This document shows positions 55,543 through 64,000 of a stretch of DNA of 64,000 nucleotides, in pieces. Position numbers and translations under genes: made by a program. Source of the stretch: Accumulibacter sp. (GTDB lineage Bacteria; Pseudomonadota; Gammaproteobacteria; Burkholderiales; Rhodocyclaceae). Each line of letters starts with the position of its first letter. Positions within the stretch are counted from its first letter, which is position 1. Under the pieces are notes generated by a model. It did no database searches. It was given only the letters and a program-made list of their open reading frames with translations, and had not been told where the DNA came from. The stretch is from assembly GCA_024235715.1 (NCBI GenBank), contig JACKLW010000005.1, forward strand, positions 1 to 64,000, read 5' to 3'.

Positions 55543-56880
55543 ATGCTCGCCCAGCAGTCCCGCCTGATTCTCGCGCACGCCACACCGATGCTGATCGCGC
55601 AGCTGTCGTCGATCGGCATGATGATCATCGACACCGCCCTGCTTGGCCACTACGGGGCCACCGATCTGGCGGCAGTCGCCGTTGGCGGCGGCATCTACAT
55701 CTCGGTGGTCTTTGCCCTGGCCGGCATCCTGCAGGCCGTCGCACCGACCGTCGCCCACCTGCACGGCGGCGGCCGTGCCGGGGAAATCGCCGGCGCCCTG
55801 CAGCAGGCCTTCTGGCTGGCGCTGTTGCTGGCCGTGCCGGGGGTGCTCATCCTGCTCTACCCCGCGCCGCTGTTCGCGCTCTCGCGGATCGACCCGGCAG
55901 TGGAAGACCTGGCCCGCGACTACCTGTCGCTGCTGGCCCTCGGGCTGCCGCCAGTGCTCTTCTACCGGACCTTCCACGCCTTCTGCAATGCTTTGGGAAG
56001 ACCGCGCCCACTGCTCATGATCAGCATCGCCAGCACCGTGCTGCATGGCGTCCTGGCCTGGTCGCTGGTCACCGGCCGCTGGGCGGGCACGCCACTCGGC
56101 GCACTCGGCTGCGGCATCTCGAATGCCGCCGTCGGCTGGTTCTCGCTGCTCGGTGCCACCGGCTACCTGCTCTGCGCCGGCGCGCTGCGGCCCTACCGCC
56201 TGCTCGCTGACTGGCAGCGGCCACGCCGTCATGCCCTGAGCGAACTGCTGCGCCTCGGCCTGCCGATGGGCTTCTCCAACTTCGTCGAAATCTCGTCGTT
56301 CACGCTGATGGCCCTGTTCATCGCCCAGCTCGGCGCGACCGTGGTGGCCGGTCACCGCATCGTCGCCAACCTTGCCGCGATCTGCTACATGCTGCCGCTG
56401 GCGCTGGCCATTGCCACCCTGGCGCAGGTCGGACATGCCGCCGGCGCGCGCGACTGGCGCCGCGCGCAATGGTCGATCAACGCCGGGCTGCTGCTCGCCG
56501 GCGTCCTGTCGGCGCTGCTCGGTCTGTTGCTGTGGATGCTCGCTGCACCGCTGACGGCGGCCTACACCGACGATCCGGCGGTACGGGCGGTGGCGCTGTC
56601 GCTGCTCGGCTACGTTGCCCTGTATCAGGTTTTCGACGCCGTACAGACGATCGCCGCGCACGCGCTGCGTGGCTACAAGATCACCTTCGTGCCAATGCTG
56701 GTGCACGTCGTCTGCTTCTGGGGCGTTGGCCTGTTCGGCGGCTGGTGGCTGGCCTTCCACGCCAGCAGGCCGATGGGTGCCGCGGGTTTCTGGCTGGCCT
56801 CGCTGCTCGGTCTGGCGCTGGCGTCGATGCTGCTCGGGGCGCTTCTGCGCTATGCCGTCAAAGCGGCCGTACGTAGTTGA
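55543..56880 (+). CDS. MATE family efflux transporter
   Basis: The 445-residue protein has twelve membrane helices in two MATE repeats; the first begins LILAHATPMLIAQLSSIGMM with DTALLGHYGATDLAAVAVG, and the second begins LLRLGLPMGFSNFVEISSFT. It exports cationic compounds using a sodium or proton gradient. It stands alone and no promoter is evident. Confidence 0.94.
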   Translation: MLAQQSRLILAHATPMLIAQLSSIGMMIIDTALLGHYGATDLAAVAVGGGIYISVVFALAGILQAVAPTVAHLHGGGRAGEIAGALQQAFWLALLLAVPGVLILLYPAPLFALSRIDPAVEDLARDYLSLLALGLPPVLFYRTFHAFCNALGRPRPLLMISIASTVLHGVLAWSLVTGRWAGTPLGALGCGISNAAVGWFSLLGATGYLLCAGALRPYRLLADWQRPRRHALSELLRLGLPMGFSNFVEISSFTLMALFIAQLGATVVAGHRIVANLAAICYMLPLALAIATLAQVGHAAGARDWRRAQWSINAGLLLAGVLSALLGLLLWMLAAPLTAAYTDDPAVRAVALSLLGYVALYQVFDAVQTIAAHALRGYKITFVPMLVHVVCFWGVGLFGGWWLAFHASRPMGAAGFWLASLLGLALASMLLGALLRYAVKAAVRS

Positions 56881-57120
56881 ACCGTCCATTGGCATGGCAC
56901 CGCAGCGGAAACGCCTGCCGACCACTGCACTCGAAAGATGGCCCGACGAACCGCAGCGGCCAACCTTGACCGGCAGATACGCAGCGAACCCCTCAAGTTC
57001 TGTCCTGCATTGCCGTTAAACGCTATGGGACATGTTTCGACTCGAGGCGGCAACATGCTCTTCCGCGCGCGTTCTTGCATGCGTTCCCGATTCCCAACCC
57101 CTCATGCCGGAGACAAGCTG

Positions 57121-57585
57121 ATGTCTACGAAATCGATCGCCGGGCTGGCAACCCTCTTGATGCTCCTGGTCACTGCAACGGTGGCGGACGACAATCCCAA
57201 ACCCGACACACCGACCAGCGCCCCGGGCGCCACGATCATCGACGTTGACCAGGGCAAGCGCCTGCTCGACAACAAGAGCGCCGTCTTCTTCGACATGCGC
57301 AACCCGCTCAACTTCGGCAAGGGCCACCTGCCCGGCGCCACCCTCATGGCCTACAGGGAGAAGAGCGCGTTCCAGGCGGATTTCGACGCCACGATGGACA
57401 AGGTCGACCTCAGCAAACTGCCCGCCGACAAGAACGCCAGAATCGTGCTCTACAGCGACGGCCCGAAGGGCTGGAAGTCGTACAAGGCTTCCGTGCTTGC
57501 CGCACGGGCAGGCTACAACAACGTATTCTGGATGCGCGACGGTTTCGCCGTTTGGGTCGCCAGGGGCCTGCCTGTCGAGCAGTAG
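57121..57585 (+). CDS. Exported rhodanese-like protein lacking the catalytic cysteine
   Basis: The 154-residue protein has a signal peptide (IAGLATLLMLLVTATVADD) and one rhodanese fold (about 35-150) with VFFDMRNPLNFGKGHLPGA and ARAGYNNVFWMRDGFAVWV. In the active loop the usual cysteine is replaced: IVLYSDGPKGWKS. It therefore cannot transfer sulfane sulfur by the normal route and may bind a ligand instead. It precedes the hybrid kinase by 16 bases, so a periplasmic sensory role is plausible. GGAGA precedes the ATG. Confidence 0.85.
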   Translation: MSTKSIAGLATLLMLLVTATVADDNPKPDTPTSAPGATIIDVDQGKRLLDNKSAVFFDMRNPLNFGKGHLPGATLMAYREKSAFQADFDATMDKVDLSKLPADKNARIVLYSDGPKGWKSYKASVLAARAGYNNVFWMRDGFAVWVARGLPVEQ

Positions 57586-57601
57586 GCGCGAGACCAGACC
57601 A

Positions 57602-60454
57602 GTGTCGAAAGTCGCCTTCAGCATCCGTTTCCGGCTGATCGCTGCCGGCGTCCTCGCGTTCGCGATGGTGGCCGTGCTGGCCGCATCCGCGATGTATCAC
57701 TACGGACTCACGGAAAGAAAATCGGCGGTGGTCGATACTGCCACCGAGGAATTCGTCAACCTGCAACGCACGCTGCACGGCCTCGACGAGATCATTTTCA
57801 CGGAGGGCACCCCCGCGGCCTGGTCGCAGGTCGGTTCAAGCGTGCTCGCATTCGACCAGGTCTGGCCACGGCTGGTTGCAGCGACCCACGACGCCGAGCG
57901 GCTCGAAGAACTTGAGACGGCCATCTCGCCGAAGTGGGAAAAACTACGCAGTCAGATCGGAGCCTTCCTCACCATTCCTTATCCTGGCCCCGACAACGAA
58001 CAGGCGATGGTCGCCTTCGGCCGCCTGATCGGCATGGCGACATCCCTCGGCAAGGACATCGAGAGCTTCCGCGCCAGCGCCGCGCAATCCGCGGAGGTGG
58101 AAATGCGGCGGCTGGCGACTCTGGCGGCGGCAACCACCCTGCTGCTGGCCGCCGCCCTGCTGGCAGTGTTCTCCTGGGCCTACCGCGGCATCATCAGACC
58201 GATAGCGCGCCTGGTCAGCGTCGTTGGCGAGGTCGCGCGTGAGGGCGACTACTCGCTTCGCGCGGCGGTCACGTCGAGCGACGAGATCGGCAGGCTTGCG
58301 ATGGGGTTCAACGCCATGCTCGAGCAGGTCGAGGTCCATCAGCAGCAACTCGCCGCGCATCGCGACCAACTGGAGGAGCTGGTCAGCGCACGCACCGTCG
58401 AACTGACGCTGGAACGGGATCGCGCCAACGGCGCCAGCCGCGCCAAGAGCGAGTTCCTGGCGACCATGAGCCACGAAATCCGCACGCCCATGAACGGCAT
58501 TCTCGGAATGACCGAATTGCTGCTCGGCAGCGGACTCAGCGCTCGACAGCAACGCTTCGCCAAGGCTGCATACCAGTCCGGCGAGCACCTCCTCAACATC
58601 ATCAACGACATTCTCGACTTTTCGAAAATCGAAGCCGGCAAGCTGGAAATCGAGAGTACCGACTTCGACCTGCGCGCCCTGCTCGAGGATGTCGCCTATC
58701 TGTTCACGGCGCAGGCCGACGCCAAGGGCCTCGAACTCATCTGCAGCGTGCCGCACGATGTGCCGGTGGCGGTCAGGGGCGACCCGGTGCGACTGCGGCA
58801 GATCATGACCAACCTGACCAGCAACGCCATCAAGTTCACCAGCGACGGCGAAGTGGTCATTCGCCTCCGACTGCTCGACGAGACGCCGCAGCACGCGAAC
58901 TTCCGCTTCGAAGTTCAGGACAGCGGCATCGGCATCGAGAGTGCGGCACAGGACCGCCTGTTCAGCGCCTTCGTCCAGGCCGACAGTTCGACCACCCGGA
59001 AGTATGGTGGCAGCGGACTGGGGCTGGCTATCGTCAAGCGTCTGGTGGAAAGGATGAACGGCGAAATCGGCCTGGACAGCCAGGTCGGGAGCGGCACGCT
59101 GCTGTGGTTCGACATCAGATTGAGCAAGCAGGAGGCCACAGCGCGAACCGTCGTCAGCCGCGCCGGGGACCTCAGCGGACTGCGTGTCCTGGTCGTCGAT
59201 GACAACGCCACCAATCGAGAGATCCTGGCCCACCAACTTGCCGGCTGGTCGATGCACCACACCGGCGCCGCGGATGCGCGCTCGGCGCTGGACGAATTGC
59301 GGCGTCCGACGGCGCTGCAATTCGATCTCGCCATCCTGGACCTGCACATGCCCGAGATGGACGGCTTCGAACTCGCATCCGCGATAAAAAAGCAAGCGCG
59401 CTGGGCGAACCTGCCGCTGGTGATGCTGTCTTCGGTCAGTGTCGGCAGCGATGATCCGGATCGCCAGCACGCACCGATCGACGCCTACCTGACCAAGCCG
59501 GTTCGCCAGTCCGATCTCTTCGACGCCATCGCCACCACCATGGCGAAGACGAAAGCGCTCGCGGCGGTCGGTGGCGACGCCCCGGCCAGAGAGCTTGTCC
59601 CTCGCGACGCGACGCTGCCGCTCTCGCTCACAGGACGCGTGCTGGTCGCCGAGGACAACCCGGTCAACCAGCAGGTGGCGGAGGCGATGCTCGAAGCGCT
59701 CGGAATCGCCTGCCAGGTCGTCGACAACGGCCGGCTGGCTGTAGAGCGGGTGTTGGAGGAAACCTTTGATGTCGTCCTGATGGATTGCCAGATGCCCGAG
59801 ATGGACGGCTTCGAAGCGACCACAGAGATCCGCGCCCGGCAGCGCGAGGGCCGGCTTCACGGCGCCTTGCCGATCGTTGCGCTGACCGCCAACGCGGTCC
59901 AGGGTGATCGCGAGCGCTGCCTGGCGGCCGGCATGGATGACTACCTGGGCAAGCCGTTTACCCTGGAGCAACTGGCAAACACCTTGCGGCGCCTGCTTCC
60001 CTCGGTCGCCCCGGCCACGACGACCGCCGCGACTTCGCCGTCTCGCGCCCCGGCGCCTGCCGAGGCCACGCCATCAGACAGCGACGAGCCGCTCAACCCA
60101 CGCGCACTCGATGCCATCCGACAGCTACCGGGCCCCAACGGTGCCCTGCTGGTCGCGAGAGTGATCGACGCCTATCGCGTCGATGCGCCACAACGTCTGG
60201 CGCAAATGCGCCGTGCGGCCGACGATGGCGATGCCGACGCCTTGCGCAAGGGCGCCCATGCAATGAAGTCGAGCAGCGCCAACGTCGGCGCCGAGCAACT
60301 GGCGGCAAGATGCACGGATCTCGAAGCGATCGGCCACAGGCGAACGGTCGACGGCGCGAGCGCCGTGCTCGAAGAGGTGGAATGCGAATTCCGGCGCGTG
60401 CTCGCCGCGCTGGAAGGCATCCGTTCCGGGAGTTCGGAAAATGCCGTTGGCTGA
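57602..60454 (+). CDS. Hybrid sensor histidine kinase with two receivers and HPt
   Basis: The 950-residue kinase contains a membrane helix (about 10-32), a periplasmic domain, a second helix (171-195), HAMP (about 196-250), HisKA with H291 in [11 protein letters not shown], HATPase, REC1 with D580 ([10 protein letters not shown]), REC2 with D728 ([10 protein letters not shown]) and HPt with H886 (GAHAMKSSS). This is the BarA/ArcB-type phosphorelay layout. The start is a GTG at 57602. It overlaps the next gene by 14 bases. The output regulator is probably the downstream REC protein. Confidence 0.93.
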   Translation: MSKVAFSIRFRLIAAGVLAFAMVAVLAASAMYHYGLTERKSAVVDTATEEFVNLQRTLHGLDEIIFTEGTPAAWSQVGSSVLAFDQVWPRLVAATHDAERLEELETAISPKWEKLRSQIGAFLTIPYPGPDNEQAMVAFGRLIGMATSLGKDIESFRASAAQSAEVEMRRLATLAAATTLLLAAALLAVFSWAYRGIIRPIARLVSVVGEVAREGDYSLRAAVTSSDEIGRLAMGFNAMLEQVEVHQQQLAAHRDQLEELVSARTVELTLERDRANGASRAKSEFLATMSHEIRTPMNGILGMTELLLGSGLSARQQRFAKAAYQSGEHLLNIINDILDFSKIEAGKLEIESTDFDLRALLEDVAYLFTAQADAKGLELICSVPHDVPVAVRGDPVRLRQIMTNLTSNAIKFTSDGEVVIRLRLLDETPQHANFRFEVQDSGIGIESAAQDRLFSAFVQADSSTTRKYGGSGLGLAIVKRLVERMNGEIGLDSQVGSGTLLWFDIRLSKQEATARTVVSRAGDLSGLRVLVVDDNATNREILAHQLAGWSMHHTGAADARSALDELRRPTALQFDLAILDLHMPEMDGFELASAIKKQARWANLPLVMLSSVSVGSDDPDRQHAPIDAYLTKPVRQSDLFDAIATTMAKTKALAAVGGDAPARELVPRDATLPLSLTGRVLVAEDNPVNQQVAEAMLEALGIACQVVDNGRLAVERVLEETFDVVLMDCQMPEMDGFEATTEIRARQREGRLHGALPIVALTANAVQGDRERCLAAGMDDYLGKPFTLEQLANTLRRLLPSVAPATTTAATSPSRAPAPAEATPSDSDEPLNPRALDAIRQLPGPNGALLVARVIDAYRVDAPQRLAQMRRAADDGDADALRKGAHAMKSSSANVGAEQLAARCTDLEAIGHRRTVDGASAVLEEVECEFRRVLAALEGIRSGSSENAVG

Positions 60455-62552
60455 CGAGGCCAGACGGCCAACCGCATTGATCGTTGACGACGATCACGTG
60501 ATGCGCATGCTCGAGAAGGAAACGCTGTCGCAGTTCGACTTCGACGTGCGCGAGGCGGCGAGCGGAGAAGAGGCGCTGACAATGCTCGCCGAAGCCGCCC
60601 CCGATCTGCTTCTCCTCGATGTCGACATGCCGGGCATCGACGGCTTCGAAGTCTGCCGCCATCTGCGCCTGCGCCGGGACATGACCGAGGTGCCGGTGAT
60701 CATGGTCACCGGCATGGACGACATCGAGTCGATCACCCGGGCCTACCAGTCGGGCGCCAACGACTTCATCGCCAAGCCGATCAACTGGCCGGTGCTCGGT
60801 CACCGGGCCCGCTACGTATTGCGCTCGGCGCAATCGGCCCGCCAGCTGCGCGACCTGGAGGAAAAGCAGGCGGCGATCGTGCGCGCCATACCGGACATGA
60901 TCTTCCTGATGGATCGACAGGGAGTTCACCTTGACTACAAGGCCGGTTTCGGCGCCACGCCCTACGTCCCGGCGGAGCAGTTCCTGGGCCGCAAGGTCGC
61001 GGAGGTCCTGCCCGCCGAGGTCGCCGGGCTGATCCTGCGAGGCCTTGAGCGTGCCACGGCGCAGGGCGATCTGCAGTCGGTGCTCTACCAGCTGCAGATG
61101 CCGGACTGCATTCATCACTACGAAGGGCGCATCGTCCCGAGTGGCCCCAACCGGGCGGTGATGGTCGTTCGCGACATCACGCTGGAGAAAGTCAGCGCCG
61201 AGAAGATCAAACGGCTGGCATATTTCGACACCCTGACCGGCATGCCGAACCGCGAGAATTTTCTTGAGAAACTCGAGCTGGAGCTGCTGCGCGCAAGGCA
61301 GGCAGGGCACCGGGTCGCGCTGCTCTTTCTCGACCTCGACGATTTCAAGCGGGTCAATGACACTCTGGGCCACAGCACGGGCGATGTTCTCCTGCAGGCC
61401 GTCTCCACGCGCCTCAAGGAACAGCTGCGCGCGGGTGACATGATCGCCCGGCCAGCGCTGGACGAAACCGGCCTGCACCTGGCCCGCCTCGGCGGAGACG
61501 AATTCACCATCGTCCTTGCCGACCTCGAGGACACGCAGACGATCAGCATGGTCGCCGGCCGCCTGCAGGCCCTGCTCGCCCGGCCTTTCCAGCTTGGCAG
61601 CCAGGAGATCACGGTCACTGCCAGCATCGGCATCGCCGTCTTCCCCGATGACGGTGAAGACGCGGCGGCACTGCTCAAGCACGCCGATACCGCGATGTAC
61701 CACGCCAAGGATCAGGGCCGCAACAACTGGCAGATGTACGAGAAGACGCTGACCACCGAGACGACGGCCAGGATGACCCTCGAGAACGACCTGCGCAAGG
61801 CGCTGGAACGTGACGAGTTCCACGTCGTCTATCAGCCGCAGGTGCGCACCGAGGACGGCGCCATCGTCGGTATCGAAGCGCTGGTTCGCTGGCAGCACCC
61901 CGAACGCGGCATGATCTCGCCGGCGGCATTCATCCCGGTCGCCGAAGACAGCGGGCTGATCCTGGCGATCGGCGACAGCGTGCTGCGTACCGCCTGCCGG
62001 CACATGAGAACGTGGCAGGAGAAGGGCCTGAAGATTCCGCGTGTGGCGGTGAACGTGTCTGCTCGCCAGCTGCGTTCGCACGACTTCCTGGAGTCGGTGG
62101 CCGCGATCATCGCCGAAACGGGAATCGACGCCGACCGCCTCGAACTTGAACTGACCGAAAGCATCCTGATGGAGCCCGATGCGCAGCGAATCGACGCTTT
62201 CCATCGCCTGCGCACGCTTGGTGTGCATTTCTCGATCGATGATTTCGGCACCGGTTATTCCTCCTTGTCGTATATCAAGCGCTTCCCGATCGGCATGCTG
62301 AAGATCGACCAGAGCTTCGTGCGTGGCGTGCCGGACAACGGCGATGACGCAGGCATCACCACTGCGATCATCGCCATGGCCAGCAGTCTCGGGCTGGAGG
62401 TGATCGCCGAAGGCGTCGAAACACGTGCGCAGCTCGAATTCCTGCGCCAGGCGAAATGCCAGAAGATACAAGGTTATCTGTTCAGCAAACCGCTGCCGCC
62501 CGCTGACATGGAGGACCTGTTGCGGCTTGGTCGTATCACGCCGCCCATGTAA
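60441..62552 (+). CDS. REC-PAS-GGDEF-EAL cyclic-di-GMP regulator
   Basis: The 703-residue protein has an N-terminal receiver (D60 in LLLLDVDMPG), a PAS domain (about 145-255), GGDEF with an intact LGGDEF (about 350) and EAL with GIEALVRW and the downstream FGTGYSSLSYIKRFP. Both catalytic motifs seem intact, so it could make or break cyclic-di-GMP. It overlaps the hybrid kinase by 14 bases, and its receiver is the likely phosphoacceptor. Confidence 0.94.
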   Translation: MPLADEARRPTALIVDDDHVMRMLEKETLSQFDFDVREAASGEEALTMLAEAAPDLLLLDVDMPGIDGFEVCRHLRLRRDMTEVPVIMVTGMDDIESITRAYQSGANDFIAKPINWPVLGHRARYVLRSAQSARQLRDLEEKQAAIVRAIPDMIFLMDRQGVHLDYKAGFGATPYVPAEQFLGRKVAEVLPAEVAGLILRGLERATAQGDLQSVLYQLQMPDCIHHYEGRIVPSGPNRAVMVVRDITLEKVSAEKIKRLAYFDTLTGMPNRENFLEKLELELLRARQAGHRVALLFLDLDDFKRVNDTLGHSTGDVLLQAVSTRLKEQLRAGDMIARPALDETGLHLARLGGDEFTIVLADLEDTQTISMVAGRLQALLARPFQLGSQEITVTASIGIAVFPDDGEDAAALLKHADTAMYHAKDQGRNNWQMYEKTLTTETTARMTLENDLRKALERDEFHVVYQPQVRTEDGAIVGIEALVRWQHPERGMISPAAFIPVAEDSGLILAIGDSVLRTACRHMRTWQEKGLKIPRVAVNVSARQLRSHDFLESVAAIIAETGIDADRLELELTESILMEPDAQRIDAFHRLRTLGVHFSIDDFGTGYSSLSYIKRFPIGMLKIDQSFVRGVPDNGDDAGITTAIIAMASSLGLEVIAEGVETRAQLEFLRQAKCQKIQGYLFSKPLPPADMEDLLRLGRITPPM

Positions 62553-62633
62553 CCCTCCAGGCACATGCGATAAACTCGGGAACGGTCGGATTTTCCGTAG
62601 TCGCCACATGGACAAGAACAAGAGAGAATCATC

Positions 62634-63689
62634 ATGAGGTACCGTCACAGCGTCGCGCAGAGCGCGGAATTCCTGCGACTGGCAGTCAAACGCATGAGTC
62701 AGCAGGATGCCGCCCTGCATCCCCTGAGCTACGCCATCTGGTACGAGTACGTGTCAGGGATCAACCGCGATCTGCAGGAAGCCATCGACTCCCGGCTCAA
62801 GCGTGACGGCAAACTCGACGATGTCGCCACCCGTACGCTGCATGACAAATACGTCGCCGACCTGGACGCCAAGACGGCGCTGCGCATCGGCAACAGCGTC
62901 GATCATCTGGTCGGGCAGGTATCAGACTCGGCCAGCCACGCCGGCGCCCAGGCCTCGCGCTTCGGCGACTCGCTCGAACGCTGGGGCGACTCGCTGCAGA
63001 AACCGGCAGGCACCCGCAGGGAAGCGATACCCGGCGTGGAAGATATCCTGCGCGGCACGCGCGAAATGCAGAAAGCGATCTACGACCTCCAGGAGCGTCT
63101 CGACGAAAGCAGCCGCGAGGCCCAGCAGCTGCGCCAGGAAGTCGCGCGGGCGCGTGAAGAGGCCATGGTCGACGCCCTCACCGGGCTGCTCAATCGCAAG
63201 GGATTCGATCACGCTCTGGCCGCCTGCCTGAACCAGGAGCCACCGCTCGGCCCCGGACCGTGTCTGCTGATGATCGATCTGGACAGGTTCAAGCGGATCA
63301 ACGACACGCACGGTCACGTCTTCGGCGACAGGGTGCTGGCGGGCATCGGCGAAGTGCTCAAGGCCAACGTCAAGGGCAAGGACACCGCGGCACGTTACGG
63401 CGGCGAGGAATTCGCCGTCATCCTGCCGCGTACGCCACGCGGCGGCGCGGTCGGGCTGGCCGAGGCCTTGCGCGCGCTGGTCGCTTCCAGCCGCATCAAG
63501 CAGGTCGGCAGGAACCAGGCTCTGGTCGGCAACATTACCGTTTCGATAGGCATCGCCGACTACGTTGCCGGTGAGGCGGCCGCCGACTTCGTCGCCCGTG
63601 CCGACCAGGCGCTCTATACTGCCAAGGCGCAGGGACGCAATCGCGTCATTCTGGCGGCACGCCCGCCAGTTGAAGCGGCCGTTCAATAG
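62634..63689 (+). CDS. Diguanylate cyclase (GGDEF) with novel N-terminal region
   Basis: The 351-residue protein has about 170 residues of predicted helix, including a coiled coil with RLDESSREAQQLRQEVARA, then a GGDEF domain with DALTGLLNRKGFD, LMIDLDRFKRINDTHGH and the active motif YGGEEF (about 256-261). The upstream part does not match PAS, GAF or REC. It lies 81 bases after the GGDEF-EAL gene. Confidence 0.92.
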   Translation: MRYRHSVAQSAEFLRLAVKRMSQQDAALHPLSYAIWYEYVSGINRDLQEAIDSRLKRDGKLDDVATRTLHDKYVADLDAKTALRIGNSVDHLVGQVSDSASHAGAQASRFGDSLERWGDSLQKPAGTRREAIPGVEDILRGTREMQKAIYDLQERLDESSREAQQLRQEVARAREEAMVDALTGLLNRKGFDHALAACLNQEPPLGPGPCLLMIDLDRFKRINDTHGHVFGDRVLAGIGEVLKANVKGKDTAARYGGEEFAVILPRTPRGGAVGLAEALRALVASSRIKQVGRNQALVGNITVSIGIADYVAGEAAADFVARADQALYTAKAQGRNRVILAARPPVEAAVQ

Positions 63690-63833
63690 ACTGGCGCCAG
63701 GCGTCGCCGCGCACATTCAGACGCGGCGACCGGCAGCATCGCAGACCGCCATGCAACTGCTCGCGAAAGGCGGTTCCACGCATGCGCAGCATGTCGAACG
63801 TCAGGCCGCGACGGCGACGTCCGCCGCAAACCC

Positions 63834-63863
63834 TTGGTCAGCACCGTCAAAAGGCCGTATACT
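63834..63863 (+). promoter_or_regulatory. Putative promoter of the gene at the window end
   Basis: TTGGTC (63834-63839), an 18-bp spacer and TATACT (63858-63863) fit sigma-70. The transcript would have a leader of about 75 bases before the ATG at 63947. Confidence 0.5.
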
Positions 63864-63946
63864 CGCGCGCCTGTAACGACCGAAAACGACGTCCCGCTGA
63901 ATGCCTCTCGCGCGCGGACGCCAGGGGATCCGACGATGCGCCCACG

Positions 63947-64000
63947 ATGAATGAAAACGACATGATCGAGGCCCCGGCCCAAGATGGCGTCATCGAAATG
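63947..64000 (+). CDS. 5' end of an unidentified gene, cut by the window
   Basis: An open frame begins ATG at 63947 and reads MNENDMIEAPAQDGVIEM up to the last base. A good promoter lies 84 bp upstream. Eighteen residues are too few to recognise a family, and the ribosome site is weak (no clear GGAG; a short ATG frame at 63935 stops immediately). No function is suggested. Confidence 0.5.
   Translation, partial: MNENDMIEAPAQDGVIEM

Noticed and set aside
60093-62720. 875-codon minus-strand open frame opposite the GGDEF-EAL gene
   Set aside because: Plus-strand motifs (receiver, GGDEF, EAL) are intact; the reverse product shows no known domain.

Overview
The window reads as chromosomal DNA of a GC-rich betaproteobacterium. 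The set of YciB-YciI-BolA-PpiC, DUF2788, NnrU, a DUF3348/DUF802/OmpA/DUF2894 operon, an N-type ATPase and several cyclic-di-GMP proteins fits the Rhodocyclales (a Candidatus Accumulibacter-like organism is my best guess, by recall and not by any search). Gene density is high, most operons show 4-bp ATGA-type overlaps, and I see no rRNA, tRNA, CRISPR array or prophage. The first base coincides with the end of an insertion sequence, which suggests a contig break at a repeat.

1-2719: IS66-type element with 22-bp inverted repeats, carrying a transposase and a DUF4338 (DruA-like) gene. 3103-7472: a four-gene operon encoding a MotA/ExbB-like protein with a very long tail, a MotB/OmpA-like partner and two flanking DUF proteins; it looks like a non-flagellar, ion-driven stator related in plan to ZorA-ZorB, and is the best candidate for an undescribed system here. 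7763-9937: a CDF metal exporter with a metal-binding N-terminus, divergent from a protein joining cysteine motifs, an MtrA (methanogen corrinoid methyltransferase) domain and DUF4346. 10101-13127: a RelE-fold/superfamily I helicase/ankyrin fusion. 13449-17635: RND efflux pump and its adaptor. 17815-19515: a stand-alone PTS enzyme I.

19968-21923: four small heat-shock protein genes. 22119-28228: a complete N-ATPase operon (atpD-C-Q-B-E-F-A-G) that seems to lack atpR and whose c subunit lacks the helix-1 acidic residue expected for the family. 28425-36794: mixed metabolic and stress genes (Old Yellow Enzyme, DUF2189, DUF2788, NnrU, a decayed dehydrogenase, a flavin-binding protein, a short LOV photoreceptor, SRPBCC, NfeD-SPFH membrane-domain operon, PhyH dioxygenase, HIT hydrolase). 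36969-41216: PAS protein, a Pat-type protein acyltransferase and a patatin-like protein with a variant active site. 41245-44551: deacetylase - NAD(P)HX repair - EamA transporter operon.

45126-49145: purL. 49180-51700: LysR regulator divergent from a VOC protein and a flavin-binding protein, with a 41-bp-spaced direct repeat between them. 51847-53826: yciB-yciI-bolA-ppiC operon. 54002-56880: phenylacetate-CoA ligase and a MATE exporter. 57121-63689: a signalling block made of a cysteine-less periplasmic rhodanese, a hybrid histidine kinase with two receivers and an HPt domain, a REC-PAS-GGDEF-EAL protein and a diguanylate cyclase. The last 54 bases hold the start of an unidentified gene with a plausible promoter.
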